Shown here in pieces: positions 50,266-50,318 of a stretch of DNA of 50,318 bases (position 1 is the stretch's first letter; the number at the start of each line of letters is the position of its first letter). The position numbers and the translations under genes were made by a program. Origin of the DNA: an uncultured Collinsella sp. (lineage in GTDB: Bacteria > Actinomycetota > Coriobacteriia > Coriobacteriales > Coriobacteriaceae); the NCBI GenBank assembly GCA_937923795.1, contig CALDWI010000008.1, forward strand, positions 1 through 50,318. Reading direction: 5' to 3'. The notes under the pieces were generated by a model that worked only from the letters and a program-made list of their open reading frames with translations, was not told the DNA's origin and did not search any database.

Positions 50266-50318
50266 GGTTGATTTCCGATCTCAGCCGAACACATTGAGCT
50301 GATGGCTCGCTCCCGCAG

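Overview
The window is high-GC bacterial DNA, densely coding on both strands. It most resembles an intestinal Coriobacteriia genome, probably Collinsella or a close relative. That placement is an inference from gene content and protein flavour: phospho-alpha-glucoside PTS, AddAB-type recombination, fermentative alcohol dehydrogenase, formyl-THF synthetase / cyclodeaminase / FolD one-carbon genes, one-iron superoxide reductase, and actinobacterial-looking lipoproteins and cell-wall sorting tails. No rRNA, tRNA, CRISPR array or transposase gene was seen.

Layout. 1-4400: a sugar-PTS locus with an N-terminally truncated EIIA, a BglG/LicT antiterminator, an EIICB permease and a GH4 6-phospho-alpha-glucosidase, closed by a strong terminator. 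4400-5650: a gene-poor stretch with hairpins, then an orphan RelB/DinJ-type antitoxin gene with its own operator and a structured leader, bracketed by two copies of an intergenic repeat. 5.7-9.7 kb: CPBP protease, YgiQ radical-SAM protein (opposite strand), DUF1275 membrane protein. 9.9-16.5 kb: a frameshifted FucO-type alcohol dehydrogenase, an M42 aminopeptidase, mnmA, cysK divergent from an Rrf2 regulator, a small four-helix membrane protein and a TrpR/YerC-like regulator. 16.7-31 kb: addB-addA, dnaE and a SWIM/SNF2 helicase, a co-directional DNA repair and replication block. 31-38 kb: superoxide reductase, a degenerate NAD-synthetase-like protein, ruvCAB behind a LexA box, and fhs. 38-46.4 kb: a membrane protein with a PASTA-like domain, a CDF metal transporter, a double zinc-ribbon protein, a possible small RNA, a DUF1016 nuclease, a PH-like protein and a large secreted PI-PLC whose reading frame is broken at an A-tract. 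46.6-48.2 kb: two paralogous lipoproteins. 48.5-50 kb: fchA-like cyclodeaminase and folD. The last 280 bases hold a 228-bp element with perfect 30-bp terminal inverted repeats.

The clearest functional groupings are phospho-alpha-glucoside uptake and hydrolysis, double-strand-break repair (addAB plus SOS-regulated ruvCAB), cysteine/sulfur and tRNA thiolation (cysK, Rrf2, mnmA), and one-carbon folate metabolism (fhs, fchA, folD). The most unusual signals are the NadE-fold protein that has lost both active sites, the frameshifted surface PI-PLC, the terminal-inverted-repeat element, the orphan antitoxin between repeats, and at least two families of long intergenic palindromes.
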